A DNA stretch of 56,989 nt, taken from positions 1 to 56,989 of the forward strand of contig JAJPJA010000096.1 of assembly GCA_021324455.1 (NCBI GenBank). Reading direction: 5' to 3'. Shown piece after piece: positions 51,760-56,989 of this stretch (positions are counted from its first letter, which is position 1; every line of letters begins with the position of its first letter). The notes under the pieces are model-generated. The model did no database searches. It was not told the origin of the DNA and saw only the letters and a program-made list of their open reading frames with translations. The stretch comes from Pseudomonadota bacterium (GTDB lineage: Bacteria; Desulfobacterota; Binatia; Binatales; Binataceae). The position numbers and the translations under genes were made by a program.

Positions 51760-52194
51760 TCACGCGGATTCGATTTGCTTGATCGTCTGCAGCAGCCGCA
51801 CGACCGATTCCACCGCGTTGCGGGCGTTGTCGATCCGATCCACCGCCTGCTCGCGCGTCATCCCCGGCCCGGTCACGCCGAAGCCCACCGGCTTGCCGGT
51901 TTGCGCGGCCAGCTGCGCGGCAGCCTGCGCGGTCGCATGCATGATCACCTCATCGTGGAGGGTGTCGCCCTTGATCACGGCGCCGATCAGCACCACCGCG
52001 TCGATATCTTTGCGCCCCAGCATCCGCTTGACGATGGCCGGCATGTCGAACACTCCCGGCACGTGGACGACCATGGTTTCCACGCCGAGAAATTCGGCAT
52101 GGCGGCGCGCCCGCTCCAGCATCAGCGAAGTCACGTCGAAGTTGAAATCCGCCGCCACCAACCCCAGTTTCACGTCCCGCTCCTTTCCCGCCAT
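51760..52194 (-). CDS. ribH: 6,7-dimethyl-8-ribityllumazine synthase
   Basis: 144 residues from ATG 52194. It condenses 5-amino-6-ribitylaminouracil with dihydroxybutanone phosphate in riboflavin synthesis. Visible: LGLVAADFNFDVTSLML, HVPGVFDMPAIVKRML, and the catalytic-loop GAVIKGDTLHDEVI with its His. The GDTxHDEV loop and the C-terminal GPGMTREQA resemble archaeal-type enzymes. No other riboflavin gene is nearby. It is 13 nt after hisF. Confidence 0.85.
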   Translation of the reverse strand: MAGKERDVKLGLVAADFNFDVTSLMLERARRHAEFLGVETMVVHVPGVFDMPAIVKRMLGRKDIDAVVLIGAVIKGDTLHDEVIMHATAQAAAQLAAQTGKPVGFGVTGPGMTREQAVDRIDNARNAVESVVRLLQTIKQIESA

Positions 52195-52207
52195 CGGCTT
52201 GTCTCTC

Positions 52208-52996
52208 TTAACCGGCTGCCGGAGCGCTGCGCACTTCGACGCCGCGTTCGTGTAGATAGCGCTTGATCGCCGGGATCGGCCAGGTGCCGTAATGCACCAT
52301 CGAGGCGACGATGGCGGCGTCGGCGCCCGCCTCAATGAACGCCCGCCGCAGATGCTCCGGCTCGCCCGCGCCGCCCGAGGCGATCACCGGGATCGAGACC
52401 GCGCGGCTGATGGCGCCGGTCAGGTCCAGCTCGAAGCCGGCGTTGGTGCCGTCGCGATCGATCGAATTGATGCACAGCTCGCCCGCGCCCAGCCGTTCGC
52501 CCTCGCGCGCCCACTCGATCGCGTCCTTGCCGGTGAACAGGCGGCCGCCGTCGATGACCACTTCATAGCCCGACGGCACTGCGGGGCGCGCCCCGGTCTT
52601 CTTCACCTGCATCGAGAGCACGATACATTGGCTGCCGAACGCCCGCGCGCCCTGCGTGATGATTTCCGGATTGCGGACGGCGCCGGAATCGATCGATACT
52701 TTTTCCGCCCCCGCCAGCAGCACCGCGCGCATATCCTCCAGCGTGCGCAAGCCGCCGCCCACGCTGAACGGGATGAAAATCTCGCGCGCCACCGCCCGTA
52801 CCACGTCGATCATGATTCCGCGCCGCTCGTTGGACGCCGTTATGTCGTAAAACACCAGCTCGTCGGCGCCCTGCTCGTAATACGCGGCGGCCATCGCGAC
52901 CGGATCGCCCACGTCCACGTTGCCCTTGAATTCGACCCCCTTGGTGACTTTGCCGGCGCGAACGTCCAGGCAGGGGATGATGCGCTTGGAGAGCAT
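52208..52996 (-). CDS. hisF: Imidazole glycerol phosphate synthase subunit HisF
   Basis: A 262-residue TIM barrel. It closes the imidazole ring using ammonia from HisH. Visible: [19 protein letters not shown] (catalytic Asp11), [41 protein letters not shown] and [13 protein letters not shown] with phosphate-binding glycines. Spaced 2 nt after hisH. Confidence 0.97.
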   Translation of the reverse strand: MLSKRIIPCLDVRAGKVTKGVEFKGNVDVGDPVAMAAAYYEQGADELVFYDITASNERRGIMIDVVRAVAREIFIPFSVGGGLRTLEDMRAVLLAGAEKVSIDSGAVRNPEIITQGARAFGSQCIVLSMQVKKTGARPAVPSGYEVVIDGGRLFTGKDAIEWAREGERLGAGELCINSIDRDGTNAGFELDLTGAISRAVSIPVIASGGAGEPEHLRRAFIEAGADAAIVASMVHYGTWPIPAIKRYLHERGVEVRSAPAAG

Positions 52997-52998
52997 CG

Positions 52999-53613
52999 TT
53001 ACAACCTGCAGAAGTTATCCAGCACGCGCAGCCCCGCCGCGCCGCTTTTTTCCAGATGGAATTGCGTCGCCACCAGCCGATCGCGCCCGATTGCGGCGCA
53101 GAACGTCACGCCATGCTCCGCCGCCGCGATCACCACCGAGGGATCGGCCGGAACCGGATAGTAGGAATTGACGAAATAGAAATGACTGTGGTCGGACACG
53201 CCTTCGAATATCGGATGCGGGCGCAGCTGATGTACCCGGTTCCATCCGATCTGCGGGACCTTGAGCGGGCGTCCATCGATGGCGTGGGGAAAACGCCTGA
53301 CCTCGCCGGCCACGACTCCCAAACATCGCGCGTCGTCCTCTTCGCTGCGGTCCATCAAAATCTGGATGCCGATACAGATGCCCAAAAACGGTTTGCCCGC
53401 GGCGATTACGTCCTCGCGCAGCACCCGATCCAACTGCAGGCGCCGCAGGTTGTCCATGGTCGCGCCCGCCGCACCCACGCCGGGCAGAATCACCCGCTCG
53501 GCCATACGGATTTGGTCAGGCCGGTCCGTGATTTCGCATCGATGCCCCAGGTGCTCCAGGGCGCTCGCCACGCTGGTCAGATTTCCGGCCCGGTAATCGA
53601 CGATCGCGATCAT
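52999..53613 (-). CDS. hisH: Imidazole glycerol phosphate synthase subunit HisH
   Basis: A 204-residue class I glutamine amidotransferase. Visible: [21 protein letters not shown], nucleophile Cys80 in [10 protein letters not shown], and the His/Glu pair in [10 protein letters not shown] (usually FHPEKS). It feeds ammonia to HisF. It heads the hisH-hisF-ribH cluster; the remaining histidine genes are not in the window. Confidence 0.97.
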   Translation of the reverse strand: MIAIVDYRAGNLTSVASALEHLGHRCEITDRPDQIRMAERVILPGVGAAGATMDNLRRLQLDRVLREDVIAAGKPFLGICIGIQILMDRSEEDDARCLGVVAGEVRRFPHAIDGRPLKVPQIGWNRVHQLRPHPIFEGVSDHSHFYFVNSYYPVPADPSVVIAAAEHGVTFCAAIGRDRLVATQFHLEKSGAAGLRVLDNFCRL

Positions 53614-53768
53614 TTCAAGTATTCCCGCCAGCTATCGAACATATCACGAAACGCCGCCTGAGCGCAGACAGCAACCAGGCGCCGATGGGAGGGGCATGGC
53701 TTTCCCGAACGCGGCGCGCTTGCGGCCCCGCTTTGCGCAATCCCCCGCTCCATCGATGGCGCGCCGCC

Positions 53769-54533
53769 CTAGCGCGCGGTGATCCCCCCGTCCACCACGA
53801 ACACCGCCCCGGTCACGAAACTCGACTCATCCGAGGCCAAATACAACGCGCAGTATGCGATATCCTCCGGCTTGCCCAGCCGCTGAATGGGCGAGATGCT
53901 GAGCGGGCGGGACGCATCCTTGAGCGGACCGACGACCGGCGCAACCATCGGCGTGTCGATGACTCCCGGGCAGATGCAGTTGACGCGCACGTTCCGCGGT
54001 CCGAATTCCACCGCCAGCGCGCGGCTGAGCGAGATCATTCCGCCCTTGGCCGCGGTATAGGCGTGAGCGTCGCGGCCGCCCACCAGCGCCGCAATCGAGG
54101 AGGTATTGATGATCGATCCGCCGCCGGTCTTGAGCATTTCCGGAATCCCGTACTTGCAGGTCAGAAAAACGCTCTTCAGGTTGATCGCCATCACCCGGTC
54201 CCAGTCCTCTTCGGGAGTGCGCAGAATGTCGCGCATCGACAGGCTGGAGGAGTAGCCGACCCCGGCGTTGTTGTATAGAACGTCGATGCGGCCGTAAGAA
54301 TCCAGCGCGCCTTCGATCAGATGCTGCACCGCCGCCGCGGCGGAAACGTCGGCGCCGATATGAATCGCCTCCCCGCCCGCCGTCCGCACCTGCGCGGCGG
54401 TCTGTTCGCCGGATTCGGTATTCCAGTCGCTGAGCACGACTTTCGCGCCTTCCCTGGCGAATAAAAGCGCGGCCGCACGGCCCTGCCCGCTGCCGGCGCC
54501 GGTGATTATCGCGACCTTGTCCTGCAATCTCAT
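53769..54533 (-). CDS. Short-chain dehydrogenase/reductase
   Basis: A 254-residue classical [11 protein letters not shown] cofactor motif, SDWN (Asp, NAD preference), NNAGVG, Ser in NTSSIAAL, and Tyr/Lys in [17 protein letters not shown] and the end [11 protein letters not shown] follow. Longer in-frame upstream starts lie in non-coding sequence and were rejected. A sigma70-type promoter is predicted 160 nt upstream. Confidence 0.9.
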   Translation of the reverse strand: MRLQDKVAIITGAGSGQGRAAALLFAREGAKVVLSDWNTESGEQTAAQVRTAGGEAIHIGADVSAAAAVQHLIEGALDSYGRIDVLYNNAGVGYSSSLSMRDILRTPEEDWDRVMAINLKSVFLTCKYGIPEMLKTGGGSIINTSSIAALVGGRDAHAYTAAKGGMISLSRALAVEFGPRNVRVNCICPGVIDTPMVAPVVGPLKDASRPLSISPIQRLGKPEDIAYCALYLASDESSFVTGAVFVVDGGITAR

Positions 54534-54691
54534 GGCTGGCCTCCCGCGCGGCCCTGTTCTCCCCGCCTGGCGCATTATCCCACCCTGTCGAGCGCGGGAA
54601 AAACGGCCAATCCGGCGCCCGGCCCGGGTCCGGCGCGCGATATCTCGGTTTGATATCGGCGGCCGATGCGGGAAAACGGATTCGAATCCAG

Positions 54692-54721
54692 ATATTACTC
54701 TATGTCGAAATATATTGACAA
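54692..54721 (-). promoter_or_regulatory. Sigma70-type promoter candidate for the SDR gene
   Basis: On the minus strand TTGTCA, 18 nt, TAATAT, inside a short AT-rich island of an otherwise GC-rich spacer. It points to the SDR at 53769-54533. The rest of the 376-bp spacer (54534-54909) has a run of eight T at about 54769-54776 on the plus strand but no clear plus-strand promoter. Confidence 0.45.
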
Positions 54722-54909
54722 ACTGTATAGAGAGCCTGCACACTTCAGTGCGGAGCCGATCTCGGTGTTTTTTTTGTCTTTGCCATCGCTCCACGCCTGG
54801 CCCGGTACGGGAGGGCGGACGCGTGGCCGGCGCGTCGATGGCGCGCGGCACGAACCTCCGCCTGAGTTGTTTCGCCGATGGAAAACATCTGCTGGACAGG
54901 GGGTCGGAA

Positions 54910-56184
54910 ATGAGTGAGCGAACCGGCAACCCAGCGCGCTCCGTTGTGCGCCGCCGCGGGCCGAATTCCCATTGCGCCGCGCGCCTGACATTTGTCCTCG
55001 CCGCGATGATGCTCACGATGGCGGCGGGATGCGCCGCGGCGCCTTCCAACCCGCCGCCCGCTGCGCAGGACGCGCAGCCAGCGGCAGCCCCGGCCGAGCT
55101 GTCGCAGGATGCGGTGCCGCCTGGCGGATCGGGCCGCCTGGCGCGTCTGTGGGAGGAGCGCAGCAGGGACAGCTTCTCGCCCGACTTCGCGGTCGGCCCC
55201 GGCGACGTGCTCGAGATTTCGGTGCCCGACATGGACCAACTCAAGGAGCGCGACGCGCGAGTCTCGGCCAGCGGAACCATCGAACTGCCGGTAATCGGAG
55301 TGGTCGAGGTCGCGGGGCTTACCGAGGACCAGGTCAAGGCGAAGCTCGAGCAGAGTCTCTCCAGATACATGCGCGAACCCGATGTCGACGTGATCGTCAA
55401 ACAGTACAACAGCCGTGAAGTCGCGGTGGTCGGGATGGTGCAGAAGCCGGGGCTTTACACCTTGACCAGCCGCTCCGACACCATCCTGGACATGATCAGC
55501 AAGGCGGGCGGCATGATGGAGAACGCCAGCTCGCGCATCATCTTTGTGCCCGCGCCCAAAAACGGCAATCCGATGCTGCGCCGGCAGGCGATGGCGTCGA
55601 TCGATGGCGCGTCCGGCGCGATGGCGGATGGTGGGCCGGAAACCGCGGGTGCGGTGCGTCCGGCGTCGGTCCAGCGCGCGGATCAGCCCTCGGAGAAAGC
55701 CGCGGCAAGCCACAACGCGGCCGCGGCCGGGGTCGCCCAACTGCCGTTTACGCTCAGGCAATCCGATCCGATTCAAATCGATCTCTCCAGCGCCAGAGGC
55801 TCCAGGGAGTTCGTGGATCTGCCCGCGCGTCCGGGCGACGTGATCATCGTGCCAGCGTCGGGCGAGGTGATGGTCCAGGGATGGGTCGCCAATCCGGGGG
55901 CGTTCAAGATCACGCCCGGGATGACCGCGCTGGGCGCGGTGACCGCCGCCGGCGGCGAGCAGTTCAGCTCCTCGGCGACGGTGCTGCGCACCGGCCAGGA
56001 CGGCGACAAGGTCCAGATACCGATCAACCTGGGCCGTATCAAAGCGGGCACTGAAGCCGACGTCCCGGTGCAGTCGGGTGACGTAGTGATCGTCAACCGC
56101 TCCGCGGTCGGCGCGGTGCCCTATTTGGTCTACTCGCTGTTCAGCAAGTTCGGCACCGGGGCTTACCTGCCGGTCCCATTTTAA
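54910..56184 (+). CDS. Polysaccharide export lipoprotein (Wza family)
   Basis: 424 residues. N-terminal signal with a lipobox (LTMAAGC, Cys at about 39), then a Poly_export domain ([38 protein letters not shown]) and at least two SLBB segments ([39 protein letters not shown]). A low-complexity Ala-rich insertion lies between them. It forms the outer-membrane channel for capsule or exopolysaccharide. The C-terminal segment [19 protein letters not shown] may be the membrane-spanning helix. Confidence 0.9.
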   Translation: MSERTGNPARSVVRRRGPNSHCAARLTFVLAAMMLTMAAGCAAAPSNPPPAAQDAQPAAAPAELSQDAVPPGGSGRLARLWEERSRDSFSPDFAVGPGDVLEISVPDMDQLKERDARVSASGTIELPVIGVVEVAGLTEDQVKAKLEQSLSRYMREPDVDVIVKQYNSREVAVVGMVQKPGLYTLTSRSDTILDMISKAGGMMENASSRIIFVPAPKNGNPMLRRQAMASIDGASGAMADGGPETAGAVRPASVQRADQPSEKAAASHNAAAAGVAQLPFTLRQSDPIQIDLSSARGSREFVDLPARPGDVIIVPASGEVMVQGWVANPGAFKITPGMTALGAVTAAGGEQFSSSATVLRTGQDGDKVQIPINLGRIKAGTEADVPVQSGDVVIVNRSAVGAVPYLVYSLFSKFGTGAYLPVPF

Positions 56185-56201
56185 TCCGGGCGGACAAACC
56201 C

Positions 56202-56989
56202 ATGCAGGAAGTCATAGTTCCGCATCAGAACGGCAACGTTCCCGGCCCGTCGACCCTGGACGGATTCGTTCATCGATGGCTGGAGATCAACCGCGGTCCG
56301 CAACCGCCTCAGCCCGAAGTCGACCTGCGCCAGTACTGGCGCATCCTGCGCAAGCATCTGCGGCTGATCTCCGGATGCCTGGCGGGCTCTGTGCTTCTGA
56401 GCCTATTTTGGGTGTTGACTCAAACCCCAATGTACACGGCGACCTCGCTGGTGATGATCGAGCCCCACGCGCCGCAATTGCTCGACATAAAAGGGCTGAT
56501 GAGCGAGCCGCTAGCTTCCAATGAATACGATTTCTACAAGACTCAATACGACATACTAAAAAGCCGCAGTCTTGTGGCGCAGGTGATTCGCCAGCTCGAC
56601 CTCGAGGATGAGCCATACTTTAATGACGAGAATGCTGACAAGGGCCTGGTAGCCGGTGCGGCCGGGTGGTTGCGTAGCCTGTTCGTCCAGTCATCTGACA
56701 AGGGCAACAGCGACGAAGAACAACAACAGGAAGGGCTCGGAGTCGATCCGGCGCTCATCGATAAATATCTGCGCGGGCTCTCGATCGAGCCGCGAATCGG
56801 CACCCACCTGGTGGCGGTCGGCTACTCAACTCCCGACAAAGCGCTGTCCGCGCGTATCGCCAACGCCCACGTCAAGGCCTACATACGGCGCGGAATCGAC
56901 CTGCACGCGCAGGCCAGCAGCGCCGCGCAGGAATTCCTGCAGCACAAGCTGCTCGATCTGAAAGAACGCGTGGAAAAATCGGAAGCCGC
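56202..56989 (+). CDS. Polysaccharide chain-length determinant / tyrosine-kinase-type co-polymerase (Wzz/GumC family), 3' end outside window
   Basis: 262 codons visible. A polar N-terminus (about 1-45) is followed by EVDLRQYWRILRKHL, the standard Wzz start, then a membrane helix (LISGCLAGSVLLSLFWVL) and the periplasmic domain with MYTATSLVMIEP, EYDFYKTQYDILKSRSLVAQVI and VAVGYSTPDKALSARIANAH. A coiled coil begins at the right edge. It follows the Wza-like gene by 17 nt and acts with it in chain-length control and export. Confidence 0.85.
   Translation, partial: MQEVIVPHQNGNVPGPSTLDGFVHRWLEINRGPQPPQPEVDLRQYWRILRKHLRLISGCLAGSVLLSLFWVLTQTPMYTATSLVMIEPHAPQLLDIKGLMSEPLASNEYDFYKTQYDILKSRSLVAQVIRQLDLEDEPYFNDENADKGLVAGAAGWLRSLFVQSSDKGNSDEEQQQEGLGVDPALIDKYLRGLSIEPRIGTHLVAVGYSTPDKALSARIANAHVKAYIRRGIDLHAQASSAAQEFLQHKLLDLKERVEKSEA

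Noticed and set aside
54715..54720. Plus-strand TTGACA as a promoter for the polysaccharide export genes
   Set aside because: No -10-like hexamer stands 16-19 nt downstream. The same AT-rich island fits a minus-strand promoter better.
1..56989. CRISPR arrays, integrases, transposases, phage genes
   Set aside because: No regularly spaced repeats and no recombinase motifs were found anywhere in the window.

Overview
High-GC bacterial window of about 57 kb with dense, mostly short-spaced genes and no rRNA, tRNA, phage or recognisable insertion sequence. The gene mix points to a soil- or groundwater-type Gram-negative lineage near Desulfobacterota/Binatota, but this is inference only because no phylogenetic marker rRNA is present. 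The supporting genes are a split cytochrome b complex with a multihaem cytochrome, many SDR, CoA-transferase, LLM and epoxide-hydrolase genes, RND export, and polysaccharide export.

Layout. 1-9.5 kb: a secreted glycosidase that runs off the left edge, then single-gene metabolic units (enoyl-CoA hydratase family, 10-formyl-THF hydrolase-like protein, Asp-box propeller, MFS carrier, small kinase plus quinone oxidoreductase, MOSC protein) and the relic of a response-regulator receiver domain. 9.7-13.9 kb: the queA-tgt-yajC-secD cluster, with no secF following. 14-15.4 kb: a small HTH protein, a PmtA-like methyltransferase and a membrane protein. 15.6-21.3 kb: a respiratory operon encoding b6-type cytochrome b, a micro-subunit, subunit-IV-like protein, a second micro-subunit, a membrane-anchored octahaem cytochrome c and a periplasmic cupredoxin-like protein, closed by a hairpin. 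No Rieske protein is encoded. 21.4-27.8 kb: small proteins, a methyltransferase relic and an RND pump with its adaptor.

28-32.3 kb is the most unusual pair. A 1011-residue protein ends in a CHAT (caspase-like) protease domain. It overlaps by 8 nt a calcineurin-like phosphoesterase, and a perfect 20-bp palindrome lies just upstream. 34.4-38.5 kb is a second unusual locus. An XRE regulator and a Crp/Fnr regulator carry the same C-terminal module of about 54 residues, and they flank an ExeA/GspA-like ATPase with a TPR-like tail and a geneless spacer of almost 1 kb that is richer in A+T.

38.6-50.6 kb is a patchwork of catabolic enzymes: dienelactone hydrolases, SDRs, iron-type alcohol dehydrogenase, homogentisate-dioxygenase-like protein, epoxide hydrolase, class III CoA-transferase and an isochorismatase-fold protein. 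It includes two enzyme homologues lacking catalytic residues and a 150-bp element bounded by 19-bp perfect inverted repeats. 50.8-53.6 kb carries hisH-hisF-ribH and a MerR-TPR regulator on the minus strand. The right end starts a polysaccharide export locus (Wza-like lipoprotein, then a Wzz/GumC-like protein cut by the window edge).
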